A stretch of 64,000 nucleotides of DNA, taken from Paenibacillus aestuarii. GTDB taxonomy: Bacteria > Bacillota > Bacilli > Paenibacillales > NBRC-103111. Both the position numbers and the translations under genes were made by a program. Positions within the stretch are counted from its first letter, which is position 1; each line of letters opens with the position of its first letter. Under the pieces are notes generated by a model, which worked only from the letters and a program-made list of their open reading frames with translations, was not told the origin of the DNA and searched no databases. The stretch lies in NCBI RefSeq assembly GCF_027789125.1, contig NZ_JAQFVF010000034.1:1-64000 (forward strand). Reading direction: 5' to 3'. Shown here one piece after another: positions 27,039 through 35,315 of this stretch.

Positions 27039-28415
27039 ATGATTAACCAACAAACAGATGCATTAATTATCGGTTTTGGCAAAGGCGGAAAAACTTTAGC
27101 TCCTTTTTTAGCAAATAAGGGATGGACCGTAACCGTTGTTGAACAATCTTCAACCATGTACGGTGGAACCTGTATCAATATTGGTTGTATCCCGACAAAA
27201 GCATTAGTGCACTCGGCAGAACAGGTTTCGGCTCAGGAAACTTCAGATTTTGCTTCTAAGGCAAGAGCTTTTAAGGAAGCCTGGAATTTCAAGGAGGAAC
27301 TGGTATCCCTTCTTCGGAGCAAAAACCATGATAATCTTGCCAATCATCCGGGTATAAACCTAATTACTGGTCAGGCATCGTTTGTTTCACCTCATGAGGT
27401 CCTTGTTGAGAGGTTGGATAGAGAGTCACTCATTATAACGGCGAAACATATTTTTATCAACACTGGCGCAATTCCATTTATGCCAACCACAACAGGGGAT
27501 AGCAACCATATATATAACAGCACGACGCTGCTTGAAATGAGCGAATTACCTCGTCGCATGGCTATCGTGGGAAGTGGATTTATCGGCTTAGAATTTGCCT
27601 CCATGTATGCTACCTTCGGTACTGAAGTTACCGTGGTCGAGAAAGGGGCAGATTTTCTAAAAAGAGAGGACAAGGATATCCGTAAAGAAATACAGAGTAT
27701 TCTAGAAGCAAAAGGCATTCGTTTTCTATTCTCAAGCAAAGTGGAAAGTGTACAAGACAACATAAAAGGGACCACTATAACGATCCGGAATGAAAATGGT
27801 AGTACACAGGAACTTGATGTTGACGCGGTGCTTTTTGCAACAGGTAGAAAACCGAATACGGCTAACCTGGCACTGGAAAGAGCCGGGGTGCAAGTTAATG
27901 ATAAAGGTTTCATTATCGTTGACGATACGTTGCGTACAAATGTACCTCATATTTGGGCCATCGGAGATGTAAATGGTGGACCTCAATTTACGTATATTTC
28001 TTTAGATGATTTTCGTATCATTCGTAGTCACTTGTTCGGAGACAAATCACGTTCCCGCAAAGATCGGAAAAACATTCCGACATCCGTTTTTATTACACCT
28101 TCATTAGCTAAAGTTGGCCTTACAGAAGAAGAAGCCGTCCAGGCCGGCTATCGTATTAAAGTTGCGAAGTTGCCCGGAATTGCATCCCCAAGAGCGCGAA
28201 TATTAAAACAGACAAGTGGACTTTTCAAAGCTATCGTTGATGAAGAGACTGGTTATATTCTCGGCTGCACTTTATTCGGTGCTGAAGCCGCGGAAATCAT
28301 TAATATTGTTGCCCTCGCAATGGATACGAATCAAACGTATTTGGATCTTAGGGACAGGATTTATACACATCCTAGTATGACAGAGATTCTAAACGATTTA
28401 TTTTCTCAAATTTGA
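27039..28415 (+). CDS. pyridine nucleotide-disulfide oxidoreductase (RclA/mercuric reductase-like)
   Basis: This 458-residue flavoprotein has an FAD loop that is slightly unusual (IIGFGKGGKTLAPFLA), the redox dithiol GGTCINIGCIPTKALVHSA, the NAD(P) loop IVGSGFIGLEFASMYA, the second FAD block IWAIGDVNGGPQFTYISLDD, and the C-terminal dimer domain with GAEAAEIINIVALAM and the HPSMTE motif. GKGGKT and the YISLDD sequence are typical of RclA-like enzymes, which respond to reactive chlorine and copper in other bacteria. GGAGGTATCTAAAGC precedes the ATG. No mercury-resistance partner is near. It is monocistronic. Confidence 0.88.
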   Translation: MINQQTDALIIGFGKGGKTLAPFLANKGWTVTVVEQSSTMYGGTCINIGCIPTKALVHSAEQVSAQETSDFASKARAFKEAWNFKEELVSLLRSKNHDNLANHPGINLITGQASFVSPHEVLVERLDRESLIITAKHIFINTGAIPFMPTTTGDSNHIYNSTTLLEMSELPRRMAIVGSGFIGLEFASMYATFGTEVTVVEKGADFLKREDKDIRKEIQSILEAKGIRFLFSSKVESVQDNIKGTTITIRNENGSTQELDVDAVLFATGRKPNTANLALERAGVQVNDKGFIIVDDTLRTNVPHIWAIGDVNGGPQFTYISLDDFRIIRSHLFGDKSRSRKDRKNIPTSVFITPSLAKVGLTEEEAVQAGYRIKVAKLPGIASPRARILKQTSGLFKAIVDEETGYILGCTLFGAEAAEIINIVALAMDTNQTYLDLRDRIYTHPSMTEILNDLFSQI

Positions 28416-28594
28416 AAACCCACGTGTTGGAAAGCATACGACAAAGTGGCGGAAATAGCTATTTTGTTTGTATGCATTTAGAGAGGTTCAATCCCAATGT
28501 AGGGAGTAAATATTAATTGCGCATGAAGTAAAAGATACTTCTGACAACAAAATTACTTATACTAGGCAAGTGATCACTCTCTTGACACTCTAAT

Positions 28595-28618
28595 GCCCAG
28601 CAAAAAGGGGCTTTTTTT
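28595..28618 (+). terminator. short intrinsic terminator
   Basis: GCCC and GGGC flank nine bases and are followed by seven T. It lies about 180 bp after the oxidoreductase. Confidence 0.55.
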
Positions 28619-28639
28619 GATTGACAAAGTACGAAACAT

Positions 28640-28659
28640 GGTCCCAGACGTTCTGGACC
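28640..28659. promoter_or_regulatory. candidate operator before the PPOX-fold gene
   Basis: GGTCCCAGACGTTCTGGACC is an interrupted palindrome (GGTCC..AGA, TCT..GGACC) 15 bp upstream of the start codon, with TTGACA 14 bp before it. Its position fits a repressor site covering the promoter and ribosome site. Confidence 0.45.
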
Positions 28660-28674
28660 CAATTGGAGGTATAA

Positions 28675-29580
28675 ATGTACGAGTTATTTCATGAAGGAGA
28701 ACTGATGGTTCAATTTAGGGCAGGAGAAAACGTTATAGCTGCTCAGAACGCGAATATGATTACCAGCCACTTTTCGAATGGGATGATTCATTTTCTCATC
28801 AGTCAGCAGTTTGCGATCCTGTCATCCAAGGATAGTAAGGGAGATGTATGGGTAACTTGGTTGACCGGACAACCAGGTTTTATTAAAGTACTTGATGAAA
28901 ATAAAGCGATAATTAAGTCCAAATTAATTGCTGGCGACCCTCTAGCACTGCATTTTATAGAACAAAAACAAATCGGACTGCTCATAATTGATACAAATCG
29001 ACGAATTAGACTAAGAATCAACGGAGTAGTTACTAAACATGAAAATCAATTCATCGTGACTGCGAAGCAGATTTACGGGAATTGTCCTAAATATATTCAG
29101 AAAAGATCATTTCAACCGAAGGAAAATAGGCTATTAAAGTCAAAACATCAAAGCGAAGAATTGAACCGCACACAGGAGGAATGGATTTCGAAAGCCGACA
29201 CCTTCTATATCGGCAGTGTTAATAATAGAGGAGAAATGGATGCCTCGCATAGGGGAGGTAATCAAGGTTTTGTTCACGTTATCGACTCAAGAACACTATT
29301 ATTTCCCGATTACTCGGGAAACTCGATGTTTAATACATTGGGGAATATACAGTTGAATCCTTCATCGGGTCTTTTGTTTATTGACTATGATCATGGCCAC
29401 TCACTCCATATGACGGGTCTTTCTGAGATCATTTGGGATAAACCGGCAACTGCTGCTTTTCCTGGCGCGAGAAGGTTGGTAAGATTTGAAATTAAGAATG
29501 TTGTTCAATTGAATAATGCCACTGAAATGCAGTGGGAATTTACCGAGATGTCACCATTTAATCCTAAACCTGAGCAATGA
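28675..29580 (+). CDS. pyridoxamine 5'-phosphate oxidase-fold flavoprotein
   Basis: This 301-residue protein resembles PNPOx-like split-barrel proteins of 280-310 residues. The N-terminal half has SQQFAILSSKDSKGDVWVTWLTGQP. The second half has FYIGSVNNRGEMDASHRGGNQGFVHVID, DYSGNSMFNTLGNI and GLLFIDYDHGHSLHMTGLSEI, which hold flavin-contact residues. Such proteins bind FMN, F420 or heme and act on varied substrates. Some relatives are fused to a ferredoxin domain, which is absent here. ATTGGAGGTATAA precedes the ATG. It is a single gene with a candidate operator in front and a terminator behind. Confidence 0.82.
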   Translation: MYELFHEGELMVQFRAGENVIAAQNANMITSHFSNGMIHFLISQQFAILSSKDSKGDVWVTWLTGQPGFIKVLDENKAIIKSKLIAGDPLALHFIEQKQIGLLIIDTNRRIRLRINGVVTKHENQFIVTAKQIYGNCPKYIQKRSFQPKENRLLKSKHQSEELNRTQEEWISKADTFYIGSVNNRGEMDASHRGGNQGFVHVIDSRTLLFPDYSGNSMFNTLGNIQLNPSSGLLFIDYDHGHSLHMTGLSEIIWDKPATAAFPGARRLVRFEIKNVVQLNNATEMQWEFTEMSPFNPKPEQ

Positions 29581-29589
29581 CGGTAGAGG

Positions 29590-29612
29590 GATGCGGCCGG
29601 CATCTTTACTTT
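29590..29612 (+). terminator. short intrinsic terminator of the PPOX gene
   Basis: GATGC pairs with GCATC around GGCCG, followed by TTTACTTTTTT. Confidence 0.6.
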
Positions 29613-29633
29613 TTTATTTTCATGTGAAAACCG

Positions 29634-29790
29634 ATGTCCAATGACACAAATTTGCCTACATAAACCAGAGTGAAAAAGCTTGAGAAATCAAGCTTTTATT
29701 TTTTTATGTAGGTGAAATTGTGTCATAGAAAAATGCACAAATTTCCCTACATTGTAGTCCTGTGACACAAAACTACCTACATTCTAGGAT
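29634..29790. repeat. unit-terminator-unit palindromic element, copy 1
   Basis: A 21-bp unit beginning ATGACACAAATTTG ends at 29661. A terminator hairpin AAAAGCTTG/CAAGCTTTT with a T-run follows at 29674-29705. The inverted unit spans 29706-29726, then a 6-nt loop and a second direct unit at 29733-29752 with one base missing. A 9-nt spacer and a third direct unit at 29762-29782 complete it. The copies at 45098 and 63599 have the same layout with different unit sequences. The inverted unit can pair either with the first unit (enclosing the terminator) or with the second. Confidence 0.8.
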
Positions 29791-29857
29791 CAAACCTCTT
29801 GGCAGGTTGAGTACTCGATTAAAGGTGTTCCAGTAAGCATGCGTTAAATATCCTATT

Positions 29858-29905
29858 CAGTTAACGGGCACGAAAGCGCGGTGCGCTCCGCTCAACTATC
29901 TGGGG
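29858..29905. repeat. short interspersed palindromic repeat (CTAAC-box family), partial copy
   Basis: Box A TTAACGGGCACG is followed by a GC-rich hairpin core (AAGCGCGGTGCGCTCC) and box B CAACTATCTGGGG. The arrangement is the same as at 46398 but shorter. Confidence 0.55.
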
Positions 29906-29936
29906 TGTCTTCAAAAAGCTGAAGGTGAAAAAGATA

Positions 29937-30232
29937 ATGAATAATAATCAGTTGCAGGAATTAATAAAAGAATTTCGGAGGATGCCGATTACTTCGTTGC
30001 AAGACGTGGGTAAGGCAATATTTCAAAATGCATTGACTTGCTTTATTCAAGAAACTGAGAACAAGATTCGCTCTGTTTCAACTGATGAGCTACAAATGAA
30101 ATGGGTTGAAATCAAAAATCACATATTACCTTGGACGACGAGGCATATCTCGACGATTTCCCCGACGGTTACTTCTATTTCGCTGACCTATGGAGAAATG
30201 ACGCTAATCATTTAACTATCGGGACACGATAG
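29937..30232 (+). pseudogene. hypothetical protein, probably frameshifted
   Basis: ATG at 29937 follows GAAGGTG. The first about 62 residues are helical and plausible (LQELIKEFRRMPITSLQDVG). In this frame the C-terminus becomes low quality (WTTRHISTISPTVTSIS). The other frame from about 30125 reads LDDEAYLDDFPDGYFYFADL, which looks like real protein, and ends at 30232. I infer a one-base shift near 30125. The family is not recognised. The tail overlaps the short repeat at 30213. Confidence 0.5.
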
Positions 30233-30281
30233 CTAAATCAAAGTTAAAGGCAATCGACCACAGCATGCCGGCTGCCTTTTC
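30213..30281. repeat. short interspersed palindromic repeat (CTAAC-box family)
   Basis: Box A AACTATCGGGACACGATAGC is followed by AAATCAAAG and a hairpin whose outer arms AAAGGCA/TGCCTTT end in TTTTC, so it can also act as a terminator. Confidence 0.65.
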
Positions 30282-30397
30282 TTATGTCCAGCAAAGTTGA
30301 TTAGTGCTAAAGATTAAAAAAAGATTACTCATATTCCGATGAAGTAAGTTAGAGTCATTTGGCATATAAGATTTCGTAACAGAGGAGATAATTCTAT

Positions 30398-31093
30398 ATG
30401 TTTAAGAAAATACTATCATGGTTCAGTTCATCAAACGAGAAGGAATCCCCCAAGAGTACTCCTAGGAAATCCTCGTCATCGAACGCACCTAAGAAACGAT
30501 CAATTGACTCCTCTAGAATTGGAGAACTCGGTGAATATAAAATTAATATACAATTGGATCAACTTCCGAAGGACACAAAATACCTAAGTGATATTATAAT
30601 AAAAAATCTAAAATCTCGTACGGGTTATTCTCAAATTGACCACATTGTCGTTTCACCACATGGATTATTCATCATTGAAACCAAGAACTACAACGGAGAA
30701 ATTAAAGGAAGCCGGTCTGATAAGTATTGGAGGGTTAGTAATAGATTTAACATGTTCAATCCTCTAAAACAAAACTTTGGACATATAAAGGCACTTGAGC
30801 GTATACTATCTGATTTCCCTGACTTACTTTATATATCTATGATCTCTTTTACTATGCGATGTCGCTTAAGTATTGATTCAGAACTTAGGAAGATTGAATC
30901 CAATGAGCTAATTGTTTATGATACAGAGCTATCAGAGTTTATTAGTCGTAAGATAAATAGGATTAAAGCTACTTCATCTAAGGCATTGCTGACTGAGTCT
31001 GAAGTTCAAAATATATATGATATTATTCAAAGCTCCAATATTACCGATCCTACTATTAGATTGGAGCATGTAGCTAAGATAAAAAAGGACTAA
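30398..31093 (+). CDS. NERD-domain (nuclease-related) protein
   Basis: This 231-residue protein has a Ser/Lys-rich N-terminal region of about 45 residues and then a NERD domain. SRIGELGEYKINIQLDQLP is followed by the PD-(D/E)xK-like core GYSQIDHIVVSPHGLFIIETKNYNGEIKG (Asp, then Glu-Thr-Lys), with a conserved KYWRV strand after it. NERD proteins are thought to bind or cut nucleic acids, and some belong to defence loci. GAGGAGATAATTCTAT precedes the ATG. No helicase or other defence gene is adjacent, so the role is open. Confidence 0.85.
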   Translation: MFKKILSWFSSSNEKESPKSTPRKSSSSNAPKKRSIDSSRIGELGEYKINIQLDQLPKDTKYLSDIIIKNLKSRTGYSQIDHIVVSPHGLFIIETKNYNGEIKGSRSDKYWRVSNRFNMFNPLKQNFGHIKALERILSDFPDLLYISMISFTMRCRLSIDSELRKIESNELIVYDTELSEFISRKINRIKATSSKALLTESEVQNIYDIIQSSNITDPTIRLEHVAKIKKD

Positions 31094-31124
31094 CCAATGG
31101 TTTATTGAGCAAACGAGATACGAT

Positions 31125-31158
31125 AACGCGGCGATGGAACCGATCTGTCGCTTTTTTT
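31125..31158 (+). terminator. imperfect terminator after the NERD gene
   Basis: GCGGCGAT and ATCTGTCGC flank GGAACCG and are followed by TTTTTTT. The stem has mismatches. Confidence 0.5.
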
Positions 31159-31180
31159 GGCGTTGCTTGAAAAAACTTCG

Positions 31181-31205
31181 TTAACCTAACGGGAGTTTAC
31201 TTCAG
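31181..31205. repeat. CTAAC-box half repeat
   Basis: ACCTAACGGGAGTTTACTTC contains box A of the family only; no hairpin or box B follows. Confidence 0.4.
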
Positions 31206-31258
31206 CCGAGACAATCGGATAACGGCTCGGAAAATCGCTATTTTCGTTTGTCTGAAAT

Positions 31259-31867
31259 CTAACTGATCCGGGTGGCATTCGATGGAATATAAGGCTCCGC
31301 ATCACCGTGAGACCATTTTCCTGTGTACGAATTTCCATCACTCGCAAAGACATATCGGAATCTTCCACTGTCGCTGGGTCTACTCCATCGACCTTCTAAC
31401 GTATTTCCTGATAAAGTACCGGTAAGTGTATTCCCATAAGAATCAGTACCAGTAACATTATTACCTGATTGGCTGAAGGTCTGCAAAGTACCATCAAGAG
31501 TTTTCCATTTCCCGCTAACATTCAGATGAGAAACACCATGAACTGCATAATCGCCAGCCCAAATATAACCGTGCGGAAATTGCTGGTTTTTTGTATCCTC
31601 AGGCCAAAACTGTATCGATTTCATTCGATCTGCTCTCAAAAGCATCCGGGTCCAAACATGCAAAGCTAGACCAAAATTACCAGAATAATCGTTATTCCAT
31701 AAATAACCGTGAAGTAACCCCTCACTCTCGTGTGCTGCATCTTGCAGCCAAAACCATATCGATTTCGTCGGATCGTCTTTCAAAAACATCTGGTTCCAGT
31801 TATACATTTTTAGACTAAGCTGTCGGGTATCATTATTCTTCTCAATCACAATTTCATTGTTGATCAT
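31259..31867 (-). CDS. hypothetical protein with an internal duplication and a C-terminal beta domain
   Basis: I do not recognise the family of this 202-residue protein. Residues about 20-65 and 70-112 are imperfect repeats of W-N/T-x-M-x-L-x2-D-x2-KSI-x-FW, ending in HGY-x-W-x2-DY. The C-terminal 80 residues are Gly/Thr/Ser-rich alternating strands (SGKWKTLDGTLQTFSQSGNN, TGTLSGNTLEGRWSRPS, DGNSYTGKW), like small beta-barrel binding domains. No signal peptide is visible. AAGGAGGAAGTTTTA precedes the start. A role in spores or as a ligand-binding protein is only a guess. Confidence 0.7.
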   Translation of the reverse strand: MINNEIVIEKNNDTRQLSLKMYNWNQMFLKDDPTKSIWFWLQDAAHESEGLLHGYLWNNDYSGNFGLALHVWTRMLLRADRMKSIQFWPEDTKNQQFPHGYIWAGDYAVHGVSHLNVSGKWKTLDGTLQTFSQSGNNVTGTDSYGNTLTGTLSGNTLEGRWSRPSDSGRFRYVFASDGNSYTGKWSHGDAEPYIPSNATRIS

Positions 31868-32091
31868 TAAAACTTCCTCCTTGTTTTTGCTGCTTATAAT
31901 GTATGAAGCATTAACCTAGTTGGTGTACCAAAAGAATCGCTTGTGCAGGAGGGGCTAGAGCAAGATGCAGCTCACCGGACATGCAAAAAATGCGAACTCT
32001 TCATAAGCAAATAGGCTATTATCTTATGTCAACAGCCTAAATTTCACATATGATATTCAAAACATGATTATCACATAGAGGAGGACTATGA

Positions 32092-32367
32092 ATGGCATAT
32101 CAAAAATTTCATGAAGTTGCTAGTCAACCAGTTCCATCGCCATTATTCATACCACCGGCACCGTTACCAAGTACTGCCGTTATGATTCCAGGGATCAAAT
32201 ACTGGATACCTAACCTTCCGATGGCAACATACGGAACGAACCCCCAAATATCAGTTTATGGTCAACCTTTCCCGCCACAGCTACAACAATTGCCGTCTTA
32301 TCCCCCGTACTACCAAACCCCGCCGCAAATGGTTACAACGCCTTGGTGGCAAATGTTCCAACCCTAG
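32092..32367 (+). CDS. Pro/Tyr/Gln-rich small protein, spore-coat-like
   Basis: This 91-residue protein is about one quarter proline, with runs such as FIPPAPLPSTAVMIPG, FPPQLQQLPSYPPYYQTPPQ and a Trp-rich end TTPWWQMFQP. There is no signal peptide, Cys or charged domain. This composition is typical of outer coat or crust proteins of Bacillales spores, but no specific family is recognised. GAGGAGGACTATGA precedes the ATG and a strong terminator follows. Confidence 0.65.
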   Translation: MAYQKFHEVASQPVPSPLFIPPAPLPSTAVMIPGIKYWIPNLPMATYGTNPQISVYGQPFPPQLQQLPSYPPYYQTPPQMVTTPWWQMFQP

Positions 32368-32383
32368 TATCTGTAAAAATCAA

Positions 32384-32423
32384 AACCCAGGAATGAAGGT
32401 CTGCGCCAATTCCTGGGTTTTTT
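32384..32423 (+). terminator. intrinsic terminator
   Basis: AACCCAGGAAT pairs with ATTCCTGGGTT around 14 bases, followed by TTTTAT. Confidence 0.85.
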
Positions 32424-32550
32424 ATGCTTTGATTTTAAATAAGCGATGACGCGTAATAACTTTTCAGCAAACGCTACATCAATCTCTTTGCCGGATTGTG
32501 CGTGAATGTGATTTTCCAGCGTATTCCATTTAAAATTTTAAAAGATCATT

Positions 32551-32640
32551 CAACTAACTGGGAACTATTAGTTGAACATTCAACAGGAACTAGGCTGCCG
32601 GCAATGGACGGCAGCCGCCTTTCGTTCACCTATCTGGCAG
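32551..32640. repeat. short interspersed palindromic repeat (CTAAC-box family), full copy
   Basis: Box A CAACTAACTGGGAACTATTA is followed by GTTGAA, a central perfect hairpin GGCTGCCG/CGGCAGCC at 32593-32616 and box B CACCTATCTGGCAG. One of the most complete copies in the window. Confidence 0.75.
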
Positions 32641-32839
32641 ATTACTTCAATGATTTCCGATACAGTTTATGGTAGCTTAATGTTGTAATTAGTTTATATG
32701 AACGTGGGTGAGATATCAGATGGAGTGGAGTTCGCTATGCAGTATTGTTCGTTTCTGTCCAATGGAACAAGTATTTAAAGAATGGAAAGCCCCAGAATTA
32801 AAGATAAAAGACCGTCCCCTCTAACACGATAGTTCCATA

Positions 32840-32868
32840 AAACCGCTCTTTTCCGAGAGCGGTTTTTC
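32840..32868 (+). terminator. orphan intrinsic terminator
   Basis: AAACCGCTCT pairs with AGAGCGGTTT around TTTCCG, followed by TTC. No intact gene lies immediately upstream, so it may be the tail of a lost gene. Confidence 0.7.
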
Positions 32869-33208
32869 TATGCTGAAATATCAACATTAAGATTTAACAT
32901 AGCCTAAAATAAAGATAAATAAATGTGTTATTCATAGATTTCTCATCTTCAAATAATATCATATTAATTACTGAAAATATCGGCTCGACCAAGAATCATA
33001 TTCTCAGTTTTAGTTTATCTCTTTTAATCGTAATTACATCTAATCCTACCAATCATTCTCAAGTGAATGATCAAGAAACGTGATCAAGTGATGGATTACA
33101 ATGAACAATAGATAGAGGATCGCATAAGACATTTATTGAGGCGGCAAACCATTAATTTATTTGTTTGGGACATTTTTAGTTGTTAGCATTTATTTTCTTT
33201 TTCGATAT
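32869..33208. other. 340-bp gene-free stretch
   Basis: AT-rich sequence with no coding frame, hairpin or repeat that I can support. Confidence 0.4.
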
Positions 33209-33800
33209 ATGAAAGATCATACTCGCAGGAAGAGAGAGCGTACCTCATTTCAGTCTTCTCCTTTCTGATCGCTTTGGTCTTTTTGGGTATTCAAGTTTTC
33301 TCTAACCAACAAAATTTTGCGCTACCAACAAGAATGCTGGGAATAATTCAAACGCTACATCTATGGAACTAACGAAACAAGCTTATGTCCAACAACTCAA
33401 TAGCCTAGGAATCATTGATCTTCTAAACGTTATTCCGAATTATGGCATTTCCTTGCATGGTGTTTCTTCTAAAAAAAGTGATGATATAAAATTGGTAACA
33501 GAGATAAATCAAACATACCTTCCGAAATATAAAGCTGCTCTGGGGCATGCTCTCGACTTGAAAGCACCTGAAGATTTCATGAAGTTTCATCAATCCTCTT
33601 TACAAGATATCCTAGGCGAGTTTGCCGGTTGAATGGAAGAAATGAACAAACACGTTTCCGATCCTAATGAAGAAACCCATTTATCCAATGCAATTGCTCT
33701 TTATAAGTTATCTTCCGAATCTGCCTTGAGATTAACTAAATTATCCCCATTTCGTGAGCTGAGTAATAAGAGGATAATAGCGTCTCAGGGACCCCAATAG
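33209..33800 (+). pseudogene. membrane-anchored hypothetical protein, two frameshifts and one stop
   Basis: The pieces join into one protein of about 190 residues. A basic start (MKDHTRRKRERT) leads to a transmembrane helix ISVFSFLIALVFLGIQVF in another frame, a polar linker ending NKNAGNNSNATSMELTKQ, a helical domain to DILGEFAG, an in-frame TGA at 33630, and a continued frame MEEMNKHVSDPNEETHLSNA ending at 33800. The two parts beside the TGA are in one frame. I do not recognise the family; it looks like an exported helical protein that has decayed. Confidence 0.65.
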
Positions 33801-33984
33801 AGCTATGTTTCAGAAGTAAAATACCGCATCTACCGTAAATAGGGAAATAAAATTATTCCACTGAGAACAGTACTGAATTGCCCAATGAAGACTTGAAATA
33901 ATTTATGGAGCATTTATGACACCATTAATTCATTGTATTCGACATCATATATAGAAGTAAGAAAGAACAGCGGAGGCGAGTAGG

Positions 33985-35106
33985 CTGAAGAATTTTTTAA
34001 AAGGACGACCTGATTTTCTACTTATGTTATTAACGATTATACTTGTTGGCTTTGGTATCTTAATGGTGTTTAGCTCAAGTGAAGCATCAGCCTCATGGAA
34101 ATTCAATTCTTATATGTATTTTATGGAGAGACAAGTCATTTGGGGTCTTGTTGGTATGTTTACAATGCTAATCGTGATGAACATACCTTATCAAATATTT
34201 CAAAAGTGGTCTCGTCCCATTTTTGTTTTGATTCTTATTTTATTAGGGCTTGTTATTATGTTCGGTACAAAAATTAACGGACATCGAAGCTGGTTTGGTG
34301 TCGGTTCTTTTGGTATTCAACCTACTGAGTTTGCAAAAATAGGATTAATCATCTATCTTGCAGCTCTAATCAATAAAAAAGGGGAAAATATCAGGCAATT
34401 CAAAAAGGGTCTACTTCCTTTATTTATAATAGTTGGACTCGTTTTGGGACTAATCATGCTTCAACCGGATATAGGATCAGACCTCGTGATCCTGATCGCG
34501 GCGACCATTGTGATTGTTGTCGGGGGGGCAAACCTATTGCAACTTTTTGGAATTGGTCTTGTCTTGCTTCCAATTGCAATTGGAATTGTCCTTGCTAAGA
34601 GCTACAGGCTTCAAAGATTCACGGCTTACCTTCATCCATGGAATGATTCTCAGGACTCCTCTTACCAATTAGTTCAGTCTTTATTAGCGCTTGGGCATGG
34701 GGGATGGACGGGAGCAGGGTTGGGTAAAGGGGTAGAGAAGATGCTTTATTTGCCTGAAGCACATACGGATTTTATCTTTGCAACAATTGGAGAAGAGTTC
34801 GGCTTTATTGGATCTTTTATTTTTTTAATCATGTATATCTTGTTTATATGGAGATGTATTGTAGTAGCTTTGAGATGTCCTGATTTGTTCGGAACTTTAA
34901 TTGGTATTGGAATCGTATCTCTTATTGGTGTTCAAGCACTTATTAATCTAGGCGGCGTTACGGGAAGTATCCCTATTACAGGTGTTCCTCTTCCGCTAAT
35001 TAGCTATGGGGGATCGTCTTTATTAATTACCATGGCGAGCGTCGGCATCTTGCTAAACATCTCAAGAAAAGGAAGAGCCTCGCATGATCAAAGAGCTACT
35101 GCTTAA
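33985..35106 (+). CDS. FtsW/RodA/SpoVE-family peptidoglycan glycosyltransferase
   Basis: This SEDS-family polymerase of 373 residues has about ten helices. Family motifs are IQPTEFAKIGLIIYLA, LIMLQPDIGSDLVILIA, GAGLGKGVEKMLYLPEAHTD, FATIGEEFGFIGS and the C-terminal GSIPITGVPLPLISYGGSS. It polymerises lipid II during septum or spore cortex synthesis with a class B penicillin-binding protein. An ATG at 34024 cuts off the conserved N-terminus KNFLKGRPDFLLMLL. CTG at 33985 restores it and has GGAGG eight bases before it, so I annotate a CTG start. No mur or pbp gene is adjacent, so it is probably a paralogue of the main ftsW. Confidence 0.85.
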   Translation: MKNFLKGRPDFLLMLLTIILVGFGILMVFSSSEASASWKFNSYMYFMERQVIWGLVGMFTMLIVMNIPYQIFQKWSRPIFVLILILLGLVIMFGTKINGHRSWFGVGSFGIQPTEFAKIGLIIYLAALINKKGENIRQFKKGLLPLFIIVGLVLGLIMLQPDIGSDLVILIAATIVIVVGGANLLQLFGIGLVLLPIAIGIVLAKSYRLQRFTAYLHPWNDSQDSSYQLVQSLLALGHGGWTGAGLGKGVEKMLYLPEAHTDFIFATIGEEFGFIGSFIFLIMYILFIWRCIVVALRCPDLFGTLIGIGIVSLIGVQALINLGGVTGSIPITGVPLPLISYGGSSLLITMASVGILLNISRKGRASHDQRATA

Positions 35107-35156
35107 AGCTAAAAAAATTGATCTTATCATAATTGTGTCAAAAGAAAAAATAGTTT

Positions 35157-35223
35157 TAGACTGGAAAATAAACCGTTAGACTTAGGAAATAAAGATATAG
35201 ACTGAGAAAATAAAGTATTAGAC
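35157..35223. repeat. 20-21-bp tandem repeat, four units
   Basis: TAGAC followed by a GA-rich stretch and AAATAAA recurs at 35157, 35177, 35198 and 35219. Copies are imperfect. A similar array with AAATAAAGT lies at 36011, on the other side of the broken MATE gene. Confidence 0.7.
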
Positions 35224-35315
35224 CGGCAGCGGCGTTACGGGCAGTTATTTTGCATTAGCGGTTTTCAAGTTACAGAACAAGGCGTAAGATAGGTGTAGTT
35301 AATGAGGAGAGTGAA

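Noticed and set aside
27039..28415. Mercuric reductase
   Set aside because: The family fold matches, but there is no C-terminal Cys pair, no heavy-metal domain and no mer gene nearby; RclA-like is a better fit.
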